The notes under the pieces are model-generated. The model did not search any database. It saw only the letters and a list, made by a program, of their open reading frames with translations, and was not told the DNA's origin. From Flavobacteriales bacterium 33_180_T64 (GTDB taxonomy: Bacteria > Bacteroidota > Bacteroidia > Flavobacteriales > Flavobacteriaceae), in contig MAAQ01000002.1 of assembly GCA_002162685.1 (NCBI GenBank), forward strand, positions 186,001 to 250,000: a stretch of DNA of 64,000 nt, written 5' to 3'. Below are positions 7,954 to 17,685 of the stretch, piece after piece (within the stretch, counting starts at the first letter, position 1; every line of letters begins with the position of its first letter). The position numbers and the translations under genes are program-made.

Positions 7954-8027
7954 TGACCTCGAGAGGATTCGAACCTCCAACCCTCAGAGCCGAAATCTGA
8001 TATTCTATCCAGTTGAACTACGAGGCC
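7954..8027 (-). tRNA. tRNA-Arg, anticodon TCG
   Basis: Read on the minus strand, 74 bases fold as a cloverleaf. The acceptor stem is GGCCTCG against CGAGGTC with discriminator A. The anticodon stem TCAGA/TCTGA encloses the loop TTTCGGC with anticodon TCG. The T arm contains GGTTCGAATCC. The CCA end is not encoded. It lies just downstream of yqeY on the same strand, 15 bases from its stop, and next to the repeat region, whose fold-back end could act as a transcript end. Confidence 0.95.
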
Positions 8028-8042
8028 ATTAATTTCAGTAAT

Positions 8043-8492
8043 TTATAACAATTTTGCTTTTACAATTGTAGAAATAGTTTTTCCATCAGCTTGACCTGCT
8101 AATTCTTTATTAACGATTCCCATAACTTTTCCCATATCTTTCATTCCTTCAGCACCAATACTCTCAATAGTCATTACAACTACTTTTTCTATCTCTTCTT
8201 CAGTTAATGCTTCTGGTAAAAACTGACTAATGACCTCAGCTTGATCTATTTCTGGTAATGCTAAATCTTTTCTATCTTGTTCTAAATATATTGCAGCACT
8301 ATCTTTACGTTGTTTTACTAACTTTTGAAGTATTTTAAGCTCTTCTTCTTCCGTTAATTCTTCTCCACCACCAGTAGATGTCCTAGCTAATAATATAGCA
8401 GATTTCACCGCTCTAAGTGCTTCTAAAGCTATTTGATCTTTTCCTTTCATTGCTGCTTTCATTGCAGTCATTACATCATTTTGTAAACTCAT
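8043..8492 (-). CDS. GatB/YqeY domain-containing protein
   Basis: 149 residues, the full length of the YqeY family. It starts with MSLQNDVMTAMKAAMKGKDQ, has the family segment ALRAVKSAILLA near residues 24-35, a conserved QRKDSAAIYLEQDRKDLA helix, and ends in the tail-domain pattern GMKDMGKVMGIVNKEL. YqeY resembles the C-terminal tRNA-binding part of the GatB amidotransferase subunit; its own function is not well established. It lies between ftsZ and tRNA-Arg on the same strand but is separated from ftsZ by a strong terminator, so it probably has its own promoter. I found no exact consensus for one in 8493-8570. Confidence 0.92.
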   Translation of the reverse strand: MSLQNDVMTAMKAAMKGKDQIALEALRAVKSAILLARTSTGGGEELTEEEELKILQKLVKQRKDSAAIYLEQDRKDLALPEIDQAEVISQFLPEALTEEEIEKVVVMTIESIGAEGMKDMGKVMGIVNKELAGQADGKTISTIVKAKLL

Positions 8493-8570
8493 AATATGTG
8501 AATTAATTTAAAACACGAAGATATGAAAAAAGTCAGTGTTTTTATAGAAGAATGTAGCATTGCATTAGTC

Positions 8571-8610
8571 TATAAAAAACCCGAAAAGTCTATCTCAACT
8601 TTTCGGGTTT
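8571..8610 (-). terminator. Rho-independent terminator after ftsZ
   Basis: AAACCCGAAAAGT (8577-8589) and ACTTTTCGGGTTT (8598-8610) form a perfect 13-base stem with an 8-base loop. On the minus strand the stem is followed by a T-rich run (TTTTTTATAG counting the stem end). It lies 34 bases after the ftsZ stop and ends the division and cell-wall gene cluster. Confidence 0.9.
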
Positions 8611-8643
8611 AACAAAGTGTGAAACACTAAACTAAATTTGCTA

Positions 8644-10584
8644 TTAATCTACGTTGTCGTGTAAAAATGAATTATTACTTCTTAATTGAATATCATCGTT
8701 GTCATCTGTAGTCACCGATGTTCTAGAAGCGTTGGTTTCTGATGAATGCTGTGCATCCTCTAAATTCACACCTTGCCTTTTGTATGCAGGTTCTTTTTCA
8801 ATTTCATCTATTTTAGCTGTATTGAATTTGTAATTGAAATCTTTCATCTTGCGACGTCTCTCATCTGCTCTTTCTTTTAGCAATTCTGAAATAGGACTAT
8901 TCATTGGATCAATATCCTCTCCAACTTCACTTTCGCTTACTTCAGATTCAATAATTTTTTTCTCAAATACAATTTCCTCTTCAACCTCTGGTTGCACTTT
9001 TACCTTGGCCCCTTTATCATTCATAGCAGATTCATAAGTCATAAAATCATCTAAAGCATAACGTTTTTCACCTTCTTCATTAGCTTCAGTTACAGGAACA
9101 ACCTCAATATGCTCATTAACTTCCATATCCTTCACCTCTTCATCTAAAGCAAAAATTGTTTTCTCTTCTGTGATATCTTCTACAACCTCTTCTTCTGAAG
9201 CACCAAAAGATAATGGCAAGTCAAAAGTTAATGTGATTTGCTCTTCTTCAATATCTTCTACAACGGCTTCCTTTACTTCTTGAACTGGAGTAATAATGAA
9301 ATCATCTTCTACAAGCTTATGATCTAAAACCTCATCATAAACGACATTAATATTTTTTATTATATCTGTCGTTGCTATTAAATTAGTTTCTAAATTATCT
9401 GTAACTTCATTAATGTCATCTTCATCAGCCATCAATGTATGAACAACAACTTCTGGTGTATTATCTTCTTCTATTTCAAGAATAATGTCTGGTGTGATAA
9501 TGGCAGGATCACTCTCTTTTACATATACATCATCATTTCTATCATCTTCTAAAGCATGAACGACTTTCTTCTGTTCAGTATTAGAAATTTCATACTGTTG
9601 ATCTATATCAAAACCTGTCGCAATGATCGTTACAGAAATAGATTCTTGTAAGGATTCGTCTTCACCAACACCCATAATAATGTTAGCACCATGACCCGCT
9701 TCTGTTTGGATATGATCATTAATTTCTCCTATTTCATCAATAGTTATTTCTTGAGAACCTGAAACGATAAGCAACAGTACGTTTTTAGCTCCTGTAATTT
9801 TATTATCATTTAGTAATGGAGAATCTAAAGCACTCATAATCGCTTCTTGTGCTCTGGTTTTCCCAGAAGCTGTAGAAGACCCCATAATTGCTGTTCCACT
9901 ATTACTTAATACGGTTTTTGCATCACGTAAATCAATATTTTGTGTGTAATGGTGTGTAATTACTTCTGCTATTCCTCTTGAAGCCGTAGACAAGACCTCG
10001 TCTGCTTTTGAGAAACCAGCTTTAAAACCTAAATTACCATAAACTTCACGTAGTTTATTATTATTAATAACCACTAAAGAATCGACATGTGCACGAAGGG
10101 TTTCAACACCTACTTGAGCCTGTTCATTTCTTGTTTTACCTTCAAATTGAAAAGGCATTGTCACAATACCAACAGTTAAAATATCTAATTCTTTGGCAAG
10201 TTTCGCTATAACTGGGGCAGCACCTGTTCCTGTTCCTCCACCCATTCCTGCTGTGATAAATACCATTTTAGTATTGGTATCTAACATACGACGCAAATCT
10301 TCTAAACTTTCTACAGCTGCCTGTTCTCCTACTTCTGGGTTTGCGCCTGCACCTAAACCTTCAGTTAAATTAACTCCTAATTGGATTTTGTTCGGGACAC
10401 CACTGTTTTGTAGTGCTTGGGCATCAGTGTTACATATTACGAAATCAACACCTTTAATCCCTTGTAAAAACATGTGATTAATTGCGTTACTTCCTCCTCC
10501 ACCAACTCCAATCACCTTAATGACGTTTGATTGGTTTTTTGGTAAATCAAATGCAATGTTGCCTAACTCATTGTTGTTGCTCAT
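8644..10584 (-). CDS. ftsZ: Cell division protein FtsZ
   Basis: 646 residues. The tubulin-like GTPase core covers about 15-335, with GVGGGGSNAI at 26-35 and the tubulin signature GGGTGTG at 115-121. It polymerises with GTP into the division ring. The remaining 310 residues are a long, acidic, low-complexity linker rich in Glu, Val and Asp, ending in a short conserved tail (IQLRSNNSFLHDNVD) that is the likely FtsA-binding peptide. This extension is usual for Bacteroidota FtsZ, which is much longer than the roughly 380 residues of E. coli, so I do not regard it as a fusion. It is the last gene of the cluster, 82 bases after ftsA, and is followed by a strong terminator. Confidence 0.98.
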   Translation of the reverse strand: MSNNNELGNIAFDLPKNQSNVIKVIGVGGGGSNAINHMFLQGIKGVDFVICNTDAQALQNSGVPNKIQLGVNLTEGLGAGANPEVGEQAAVESLEDLRRMLDTNTKMVFITAGMGGGTGTGAAPVIAKLAKELDILTVGIVTMPFQFEGKTRNEQAQVGVETLRAHVDSLVVINNNKLREVYGNLGFKAGFSKADEVLSTASRGIAEVITHHYTQNIDLRDAKTVLSNSGTAIMGSSTASGKTRAQEAIMSALDSPLLNDNKITGAKNVLLLIVSGSQEITIDEIGEINDHIQTEAGHGANIIMGVGEDESLQESISVTIIATGFDIDQQYEISNTEQKKVVHALEDDRNDDVYVKESDPAIITPDIILEIEEDNTPEVVVHTLMADEDDINEVTDNLETNLIATTDIIKNINVVYDEVLDHKLVEDDFIITPVQEVKEAVVEDIEEEQITLTFDLPLSFGASEEEVVEDITEEKTIFALDEEVKDMEVNEHIEVVPVTEANEEGEKRYALDDFMTYESAMNDKGAKVKVQPEVEEEIVFEKKIIESEVSESEVGEDIDPMNSPISELLKERADERRRKMKDFNYKFNTAKIDEIEKEPAYKRQGVNLEDAQHSSETNASRTSVTTDDNDDIQLRSNNSFLHDNVD

Positions 10585-10625
10585 AAAATTTCTTTTACTC
10601 TATTTATACTCTTATTTCCCCAAAT

Positions 10626-10654
10626 ATTTTCGACAGTCCTACCCAATCGAAAAT
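10626..10654 (-). promoter_or_regulatory. Stem-loop in the ftsA-ftsZ gap
   Basis: ATTTTCGA (10626-10633) and TCGAAAAT (10647-10654) are perfect 8-base arms around a 13-base loop. There is no T-run after the stem on the minus strand, so it is a poor terminator. It could be an mRNA processing or stability element that raises ftsZ output relative to ftsA. Next to it, minus-strand AATATTTG differs from the TAnnTTTG -7 box at one base, so a weak ftsZ promoter here is also possible. Confidence 0.3.
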
Positions 10655-10666
10655 GTATGAAATTAT

Positions 10667-11992
10667 TTATTCTGCGTTATCTAAAAAATCTTTAACGCGT
10701 TCTGTTAACTTATCTAAAAAGGATTTACGGTCCTTTTTTGGTTGCTGAATTATATCTTCTTCATGCGATACATTTTCTTCAGAATTTGTTTCAACCATTT
10801 GTTCAACTTCTTTCTCTGCACATTTTCGTTCTTGACGTTTTAATCCGTCCATTACTAAACCAACAGCTGTTGCAAACAAAGGGCTAGCAATATCGTCATC
10901 ACTATCTCCTGCTAAGTGTTCGTTTGGATATCCAATTCTAGTATCCATTCCTGTAATATATTCAACTAACTGTTTTAAATGTTTTAATTGGCTTCCACCT
11001 CCTGTTAACACGATACCTGCAATCAATTTCTTCTTTTGCTCTTCGTGACCATAATTTTTAATCTCGACATATACTTGTTCTACAATTTCGACTACGCGTG
11101 CATGAATAATCTTAGATAGATTTTTGAGTGTTATCTCTTTAGGTTCACGACCACGCAATCCAGGAATAGAAACAATCTCATTATCTTTATTTTCTCCTGG
11201 CCAAGCAGAACCAAATTTTATTTTAAGCAACTCTGCTTGTTTTTCAATAATAGAGCAGCCTTCTTTAATATCTTCAGTTACTACATTTCCTCCAAAAGGA
11301 ATTACAGCAGTATGACGAATAATTCCATCTTTAAAAACCGCTAAATCTGTAGTTCCTCCACCAATATCAATCAATGCAACTCCTGCTTCTTTTTCTTCTT
11401 GACTTAACACTGCATTTGCAGATGCTAAAGGCTCTAAGGTTATCCCTTCTAATTCTAAACCAGAACTCTTCACACAACGACCAATATTTCTAATCGAAGA
11501 TACTTGACCTACAACAACATGAAAATTAGCTTCAAGTCGTCCTCCATACATTCCAATAGGCTCTTTAATTTCTGCTTGGCCATCAATTTTATACTCTTGA
11601 GGTAACACATGAATAATTTCTTCCCCAGGAAGCATTACTAATTTATGTACTTGATTGATTAAAAGATCTATATCCTCTTCATCAATAACCACTTCCGAAT
11701 TAGCTCTAGTGATATAGTCACTATGCTGCAAACTTCTAATATGCTGTCCAGCAATACCAACAGTTACGTCTTCAATTTTCAATCCAGCCTCAGCTTCAGC
11801 TTCTTGAACTGCTTGTTGAATAGACTGAATTGTTTGCGTAATATTATTAACAACACCTCTATGTACTCCTAAACTTTTGGATTTTCCAATTCCTAAAATT
11901 TCGGCCTTGCCATATTCATTCTTTCTACCAATCATTGCCACAATCTTTGTGGTTCCAATATCGAGTCCTACTGAAATTTTATTATTTTCCAT
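10667..11992 (-). CDS. ftsA: Cell division protein FtsA
   Basis: 441 residues of the actin/Hsp70 ATPase fold. VGLDIGTTKIVAMIG at 8-22 is the phosphate-1 motif, ALIDIGGGTTDLAVF at 206-220 is phosphate-2, and GIVLTGGGSQL near 330 is the adenosine motif. The SHS2 (1C) subdomain occupies roughly 85-165. The C-terminus SFLDKLTERVKDFLDNAE is an amphipathic helix of the kind that tethers FtsA to the inner membrane. FtsA anchors FtsZ filaments and recruits later division proteins. It starts 3 bases after ftsQ ends and is followed by an 82-base gap with a stem-loop before ftsZ. Confidence 0.97.
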   Translation of the reverse strand: MENNKISVGLDIGTTKIVAMIGRKNEYGKAEILGIGKSKSLGVHRGVVNNITQTIQSIQQAVQEAEAEAGLKIEDVTVGIAGQHIRSLQHSDYITRANSEVVIDEEDIDLLINQVHKLVMLPGEEIIHVLPQEYKIDGQAEIKEPIGMYGGRLEANFHVVVGQVSSIRNIGRCVKSSGLELEGITLEPLASANAVLSQEEKEAGVALIDIGGGTTDLAVFKDGIIRHTAVIPFGGNVVTEDIKEGCSIIEKQAELLKIKFGSAWPGENKDNEIVSIPGLRGREPKEITLKNLSKIIHARVVEIVEQVYVEIKNYGHEEQKKKLIAGIVLTGGGSQLKHLKQLVEYITGMDTRIGYPNEHLAGDSDDDIASPLFATAVGLVMDGLKRQERKCAEKEVEQMVETNSEENVSHEEDIIQQPKKDRKSFLDKLTERVKDFLDNAE

Positions 11993-11995
11993 TAC

Positions 11996-12715
11996 TTACT
12001 TTTTGGTGCAAATCACTTGCTTATCAAATTTTAAATTAACTAGCTTATAATTATCTAGTATTTTATCTTCTAGTGCTTTCTTGTAGAAAGCTTTCAAATT
12101 ATTTATTTTTTTATCTAATAATTTTAATGTCCCTAAATGGATCTTAAAATCATGAGATCTAAATTTTAAATCGATAGTTTTATTCTGGTTTTGATGAATC
12201 TCAACAACATGTTTCATCAAAAATTCATCATCTCGAATTTTTTTAGCAATAGCATACACATTTGCTAAATCATTCTTCTCAATATAACCAGTAACAAGTG
12301 GCACACGTGCAGTATAATTTGTTGATAAAGGCATAAACGAGCCAGTCTCATCAACGTAATAAGATGCATTTGTGCTTACTCTTGCAATAGGTTTTTTCTG
12401 TTCAATTTCAGCAGTGATTAAGCCATCAACACTCATAAACACTTGTGCTTGCTTAATCATTGGATTAGAGTTTAGGGCAGATTCTAATTCATTCAAATCT
12501 ATAATATCTTTAGGCTTATTTGTAACACTCTCTTGATTTTGTATTAACAATTTACTAACAGTCTCATGTGTAACGAAAAGATTGTCATCTCCAACAAATT
12601 TTATATTTGGAGAATCAACTCTTCTAGCCGAATTTCTAACTGATGAAAACGCATACAAAAAAACGACTAAAACTAGCAGCAATACAACTTTTATGTAGCT
12701 ATAATTAACTCGCAA
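11996..12715 (-). CDS. ftsQ: Cell division protein FtsQ
   Basis: 239 residues with one N-terminal membrane segment (about 8-24, VVLLLVLVVFLYAF) and a periplasmic domain. A POTRA-like part follows (NIKFVGDDNLFVTHETV), then a beta domain (KPIARVSTNASYYVDETG). Sequence similarity to E. coli FtsQ is low, as is normal in Bacteroidota, so the call rests on topology, size and position between murC and ftsA. FtsQ links the cytoplasmic ring to FtsB/FtsL and the septal synthase. Its start overlaps the end of murC by 11 bases, suggesting translational coupling. Confidence 0.9.
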   Translation of the reverse strand: MRVNYSYIKVVLLLVLVVFLYAFSSVRNSARRVDSPNIKFVGDDNLFVTHETVSKLLIQNQESVTNKPKDIIDLNELESALNSNPMIKQAQVFMSVDGLITAEIEQKKPIARVSTNASYYVDETGSFMPLSTNYTARVPLVTGYIEKNDLANVYAIAKKIRDDEFLMKHVVEIHQNQNKTIDLKFRSHDFKIHLGTLKLLDKKINNLKAFYKKALEDKILDNYKLVNLKFDKQVICTKK

Positions 12716-14057
12716 TACTCAATGCTTTTTTAATGTGTTTAACTTCTTCTCCAATATCTCCAGCTCCAATAGTTAAAATTACTGATGCATTTGATAAACT
12801 TATCGTTTGAATCAATTCTGACTTTTGAACTAATTGCTTATTATCATTTCTAATTTTATCTAATAACCATTGTGAGTTGACCCCTTCAATTGGTAATTCT
12901 CTGGCAGGATAGATATCTAATAAAATCACCTCATCAAACTTTGATAAGCTATCTGCAAATTCATTAGCAAAATCTTTTGTTCTACTAAATAGATGTGGTT
13001 GAAAAATAGCCAGTACTTTTTTATCTGGATACATTTCTCTCACTGCTTGATGGACAGCCTTAATTTCTTCCGGATGATGAGCATAATCGTCTATATACAC
13101 TAAGTCATCAGTTTTAATCTGGTAGGTAAAACGTCTTTTCACACCTTTATATGATGCTAAAGCTTTGGCGAGCTGCGGTTGAGGGAGACCGTATTCAACA
13201 GACATCGCCAAGGCTATTAATGCATTCGACAGATTATGTCTACCAGGTAGGTTAAATTTGAAATTTTCTAGTAGCGCATTTGGTGTTTTCACATCAAACA
13301 CATAACTACCATTTATTATTTTTATATTTTTTACTGAATAATCTGAATCATCTTCAATACCATAGGAAATACCCTTAATTGGTAATCCGTTTTTTACGAA
13401 CAGTTTTCCGTTAGGTTTTATTTTTTCAGAAAAATCTACAAAAGACTTTTCTAATTCGGAAGCATCACCATAGATATCTAAGTGATCTGCATCCATTGAT
13501 GTAATGCAAGCAAAATCTGGTGACAAGGCTAAAAATGAACGATCAAATTCATCTGCTTCTACAACAGTTACATCTGTTCCCTTTAAGATGAGATTAGAAT
13601 TATAATTTTCACTAATTCCACCCAAAAAAGCTGTAACGGCTACATTACATTCATTTAACAAATGACCTAAAATACTTGTTGTTGTTGTTTTTCCATGGGT
13701 TCCAGCAACAGCCAGACAAAATGTTTGTTTAGTAATTTCACCTAAGACTTGCGAGCGTTTCATAACCTGAAAACCGTTAGAATTAAAATAATTAAACTCT
13801 TTATGTGTATTTGGAATTGCAGGCGTATATACAATAAGAGTTGTTTCTACATTTAAAAAACGATTATCAATGTGCTTAATACCATCTTCAAAATGAATCA
13901 AAACACCTAGATCTTCTAAGGCATTTGTAATATCTGTTTTTGTTTTATCATATCCACCTACATTTAATCCTTTGGCCACAAAATAGCGAGCCAAAGCACT
14001 CATACCAATGCCTCCAATACCTATAAAATAAACGTTATTTGCTTGTTTTAAATTCAT
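12705..14057 (-). CDS. murC: UDP-N-acetylmuramate--L-alanine ligase
   Basis: 450 residues, typical for Mur[15 protein letters not shown] at 10-23 is the UDP-MurNAc-binding Rossmann motif, [10 protein letters not shown] at 118-127 is the ATP P-loop, and DDYAHHPEE is the Mur-ligase C-domain motif. The enzyme adds L-alanine to UDP-MurNAc, the first peptide step of peptidoglycan precursor synthesis in the cytoplasm. It overlaps murG by 4 bases (ATGA type) and ftsQ by 11 bases. Confidence 0.97.
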   Translation of the reverse strand: MNLKQANNVYFIGIGGIGMSALARYFVAKGLNVGGYDKTKTDITNALEDLGVLIHFEDGIKHIDNRFLNVETTLIVYTPAIPNTHKEFNYFNSNGFQVMKRSQVLGEITKQTFCLAVAGTHGKTTTTSILGHLLNECNVAVTAFLGGISENYNSNLILKGTDVTVVEADEFDRSFLALSPDFACITSMDADHLDIYGDASELEKSFVDFSEKIKPNGKLFVKNGLPIKGISYGIEDDSDYSVKNIKIINGSYVFDVKTPNALLENFKFNLPGRHNLSNALIALAMSVEYGLPQPQLAKALASYKGVKRRFTYQIKTDDLVYIDDYAHHPEEIKAVHQAVREMYPDKKVLAIFQPHLFSRTKDFANEFADSLSKFDEVILLDIYPARELPIEGVNSQWLLDKIRNDNKQLVQKSELIQTISLSNASVILTIGAGDIGEEVKHIKKALSIAS

Positions 14058-15151
14058 TTACTTTTTAAAAGTTTTTCTACTTCGTCTACTATATCTTTTG
14101 TAGCATTTACTAATGCTAATTGCTTTATATTTTGTCCTAATTCTTCCCTTTTTTCTAAAGAGAGCATTAACTCAGTAAAATGATTTTCAAATTCTGAATC
14201 TAACTCATTTTCTTTTATCAAAATTGCAGCATTCTTATCAGTAATTGCTTTTGCATTTTTGGTTTGATGATCTTCAGCCACATTAGGTGACGGAATAAAA
14301 ATTACTGGTTTACCAACAATACAAAGTTCAGAAACTGAACTTGCTCCAGCTCTTGAGATAATAACATCTGCAGCAGCATAAGCCATATCCATGTTATTCA
14401 AAAATGCATGAACTTGTACATTCTCTAATGCATTATACTGCTTGTATTGATTGTAATATAGTTTTCCACACTGCCAAATCAACTGAATATTTTGTGATTG
14501 AAAATACTCAAGTTCATTCTCGATTAATTGGTTAACTCGTCTTGCGCCTAGGCTACCACCTAAAATTAAAAGTGTATGCTTACTATGAATTAATGTAAAC
14601 GCGTCTTTACCTTCAATATGCTTATTTTCAATATCTAATAAATCTTCACGAATAGGATTACCAGTTAATACGATTTTTTCTTTTGGGAAATAAGCTTCTA
14701 AACCTTCGTATGCAACACATATTCTATTCACCTTTTTAGCTAATAGTTTATTGGTTATTCCTGGATAAGAGTTTTGCTCTTGAATTAAACTAGGCACTCC
14801 TTTTGATATTGCCATCTTAAGTAAAGGGCCACTTGCAAATCCACCTGTACCAATCACTACATTTGGCTGAAATGTTTTTATAATCTTACGAGAACGCAGC
14901 AAACTAATTAATAATTTAAATGGGAATGTAAGATTTTTTAAAGTCAACTTACGTTGAATCCCTGAGATCCAAAGTCCTTCGATTTCATAACCAGCTTGAG
15001 GTACTTTTTCCATTTCCATACGATCTAGAGCTCCAACAAATAAAAACTTAGCATCTGGAAATCGAGATTTCAATTCATTTGCAATAGCAATTGCAGGATA
15101 AATATGTCCTCCTGTTCCGCCTCCAGATAATATGATTTTATAGTTACTCAT
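14054..15151 (-). CDS. murG: Lipid II synthase MurG (GlcNAc transferase)
   Basis: 365 residues, the normal MurG length. [11 protein letters not shown] at 10-20 is the N-terminal glycine loop that holds the lipid-linked acceptor. GTGGFASGP near 100 is the second loop. [13 protein letters not shown] in the C-terminal half is the UDP-GlcNAc-binding region of family GT28. The enzyme acts at the inner face of the membrane, converting lipid I to lipid II. It shares one base with the end of ftsW and overlaps murC by 4 bases. Confidence 0.97.
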   Translation of the reverse strand: MSNYKIILSGGGTGGHIYPAIAIANELKSRFPDAKFLFVGALDRMEMEKVPQAGYEIEGLWISGIQRKLTLKNLTFPFKLLISLLRSRKIIKTFQPNVVIGTGGFASGPLLKMAISKGVPSLIQEQNSYPGITNKLLAKKVNRICVAYEGLEAYFPKEKIVLTGNPIREDLLDIENKHIEGKDAFTLIHSKHTLLILGGSLGARRVNQLIENELEYFQSQNIQLIWQCGKLYYNQYKQYNALENVQVHAFLNNMDMAYAAADVIISRAGASSVSELCIVGKPVIFIPSPNVAEDHQTKNAKAITDKNAAILIKENELDSEFENHFTELMLSLEKREELGQNIKQLALVNATKDIVDEVEKLLKSK

Positions 15152-16344
15152 TAAATCGTTTCACTTAAAATTTCTAATGGATTATCTTCATTTATCTCTT
15201 GCTCTTTTATTTGTTCTCTTTTAGCACTCACACTCAATATGATACCTATGGCTAAACAAGTCATCCAAATAGAAGTTCCTCCGCTACTAATCAAAGGCAA
15301 AGTTTGACCAGTTACTGGAAATAGCTCTACAGCAACAGCCATATTAATGAGTGCCTGAAATATAATTGGTAAACCAACACCTAAAACAAGTAACTTTCCA
15401 AAAACAGTATCTGATTTTTGTGATACAATCACAATTCTAAATAACAACCAAGAATATAGAACCAAAAGAAACAATCCTCCTAAAAGTCCATATTCTTCAA
15501 TAATAATAGCAAAAATAAAATCTGAAGATGATTGTGGTAAAAAATTCTTTTGTTGACTTTTTCCAGGACCTCGACCAAATATATCACCAGAAGCAATAGC
15601 AATTTTTGCCTTCTCAATTTGATAATCTGCTTCGGTATCTTCTCCATTAGCAAAGTTTTCAACGCGACTTATCCAGGTATCAACTCGATTAGGCATTGCA
15701 TCGGGAAAAGCTTTAGCGACTAACACAAACAAGATTAAAGCAACAATCCCTGTTCCAATGACTACTGCAAGATATTTCACTGGATAACCTCCAATAAAAG
15801 CCAGCATCATTACCATTAAAAACATGATAGCAGTTGTAGAGAAATTAGCTGGTAATATAAGTACTAGTATAAAAAATACGGGAACCCATAGTGGCAATAG
15901 TGTTTCCACAAACATCACTTTTCTATCCTGAATTTTAGACAAATAGCGTGCAACATAAACCATTAAAACAACAGCCGCTAACGTAGAGGTTTGAAAAGAC
16001 ATTCCTACAAACGGAATTTGTATCCACCGACTTGCGTTTGCGCCATCAATTGTTGTGCCTTGAAGCATTGTTACGATAAGCAAAACAGTAACAATTGGGA
16101 TCATTACCATTGACAATCCTCTAAAATATCGGTATGGAATTTTATGAACACCATACATAATAGCAAATCCTAAAAAGAGATGCATAAAATGTTTTACAAA
16201 AAAACTAAAGGTATTTCCCGAACCTCCAACATAAGCTAAATTACTTGCTGCACTATACACAGGTAGGAATGAGAAAATTGCCAACAAAGCTGCAATTGCC
16301 CAAATTAATCGATCTCCCTTTATGTTATTAAATAGTACTTGCAC
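15151..16344 (-). CDS. ftsW: Lipid II-polymerising SEDS protein FtsW
   Basis: 397 residues with about ten hydrophobic helices. The SEDS signature [17 protein letters not shown] (342-358) is intact, as is the segment [11 protein letters not shown] near 100 in the first long loop. FtsW is the septal glycan polymerase and works with the FtsI transpeptidase encoded upstream. Its place among murD, murG and ftsI supports FtsW rather than RodA. The gene follows murD after 9 bases. The C-terminus is a short acidic cytoplasmic tail. Confidence 0.96.
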   Translation of the reverse strand: MQVLFNNIKGDRLIWAIAALLAIFSFLPVYSAASNLAYVGGSGNTFSFFVKHFMHLFLGFAIMYGVHKIPYRYFRGLSMVMIPIVTVLLIVTMLQGTTIDGANASRWIQIPFVGMSFQTSTLAAVVLMVYVARYLSKIQDRKVMFVETLLPLWVPVFFILVLILPANFSTTAIMFLMVMMLAFIGGYPVKYLAVVIGTGIVALILFVLVAKAFPDAMPNRVDTWISRVENFANGEDTEADYQIEKAKIAIASGDIFGRGPGKSQQKNFLPQSSSDFIFAIIIEEYGLLGGLFLLVLYSWLLFRIVIVSQKSDTVFGKLLVLGVGLPIIFQALINMAVAVELFPVTGQTLPLISSGGTSIWMTCLAIGIILSVSAKREQIKEQEINEDNPLEILSETI

Positions 16345-16353
16345 GTTTTTATT

Positions 16354-17685
16354 TTACAAATTTCTTACTGCATTTTTAAATTGACGACCTCTATCTTCAT
16401 AATTCTCAAAGAGATCAAAACTTGCACACGCTGGTGACAACAATACATTTTCACCCGCTTCAGCAATTTTATAGGCAATTTTAACAGCTTCATTCATATA
16501 CTGTGTTTCGACAATGACATCAACCATATTTCCAAAATTCCTCATCAATTTCTCATTGTCAACACCTAAGCAAATAATTGCTTTTACTTTTTCATTTACA
16601 AACTGAAACAACTCTTGATAATCATTTCCTTTATCTGTACCACCAACGATCCAAACTGTTTGTGCATCCATGCTCTCTAATGCATAATATGTTGCATTTA
16701 CATTAGTTGCTTTAGAATCATTAATGTATTGTACTTTATTAATTTTTAGCACATTCTCTAAACGATGCTCAACCCCTTGAAAGTTTTCTAGACTCTCTCT
16801 AATAGTCTGCTTTCTAATTTTCAACAAATGCGCTACAGTTGATGCAGCCATTGCATTTTTAATATTATGTTTACCTTCTAATGCTAAATTTTTTGTTGGC
16901 ATAATTATTTGGTTATTATCTATTGTTATTTTAATATTCTCTTTATCTAAATACGCTCCATTTTCAATCATTTTAGTTAATGAAAATGGCAATAATGTGG
17001 ATTGAATTGGGTGCACTTCCAACCATTTTAAAATCACTTCATCATCTGCATCATAAATGAAATAATCATTCTTAGTTTGATTTTTAGCAATTCTAAACTT
17101 TGAAGCGATATAATTTTCAAACTGATAATCATATCGATCTAAGTGATCTGGTGTGATATTGGTTAAAACCGCAATATGTGGTTTAAAATCAATAATATCG
17201 TCCAACTGAAAACTGCTAATCTCTAGCACATAGTTTGAATAATTATGCTCCAAAATTTGTTTCGCAAAACTATCTCCAATATTACCTGCCAAACCAACAT
17301 TCAACTGCTGCTTTAACAAATGATGTGTTAAACTAGCTGTGGTTGTTTTACCATTGCTCCCTGTAATTCCAACAGTAATTGCATTAGTGAAATTTGAAGC
17401 GAATTCAATTTCAGAAACGATAACAATTCCCTGTTCTCTAATTTGTTTTACTAGAGTTACTGTATCTGGAATCCCTGGACTTTTCATGACAATATCAGCA
17501 TTCAGAATCTTTTTTTCTGTATGCTCACTATCCTCAAATTCAATCTCATTATGTATAAGAACTTCTTTATATTTTTCTTTAATCTTACCTATATCAGAAA
17601 CAAAAACTTGGAAGCCTTTTGCTTTCCCTAAAAGCGCTGTTCCAATACCGCTTTCTCCTCCTCCAAGAATCACTAACCTTTTCAT
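16354..17685 (-). CDS. murD: UDP-N-acetylmuramoylalanine--D-glutamate ligase
   Basis: 443 residues. RLVILGGGESGIGTA at 3-17 is the N-terminal nucleotide-sugar-binding loop, ITGSNGKTTTAS at 107-118 the P-loop, and NITPDHLDRY the central-domain metal and carbamyl-lysine region. The C-domain contains VEHRLENV and NDSKATN. It adds D-glutamate to UDP-MurNAc-L-Ala. It is immediately adjacent to mraY with no gap, consistent with one polycistronic message. Confidence 0.97.
   Translation of the reverse strand: MKRLVILGGGESGIGTALLGKAKGFQVFVSDIGKIKEKYKEVLIHNEIEFEDSEHTEKKILNADIVMKSPGIPDTVTLVKQIREQGIVIVSEIEFASNFTNAITVGITGSNGKTTTASLTHHLLKQQLNVGLAGNIGDSFAKQILEHNYSNYVLEISSFQLDDIIDFKPHIAVLTNITPDHLDRYDYQFENYIASKFRIAKNQTKNDYFIYDADDEVILKWLEVHPIQSTLLPFSLTKMIENGAYLDKENIKITIDNNQIIMPTKNLALEGKHNIKNAMAASTVAHLLKIRKQTIRESLENFQGVEHRLENVLKINKVQYINDSKATNVNATYYALESMDAQTVWIVGGTDKGNDYQELFQFVNEKVKAIICLGVDNEKLMRNFGNMVDVIVETQYMNEAVKIAYKIAEAGENVLLSPACASFDLFENYEDRGRQFKNAVRNL

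Noticed and set aside
8644-9600. FtsZ C-terminal extension as a gene fusion or frameshift
   Set aside because: Long acidic linkers ending in a conserved tail are normal for FtsZ in this phylum.
10193-10477. 94-residue plus-strand frame inside ftsZ
   Set aside because: It lies opposite the conserved GTPase core and reflects its codon bias.
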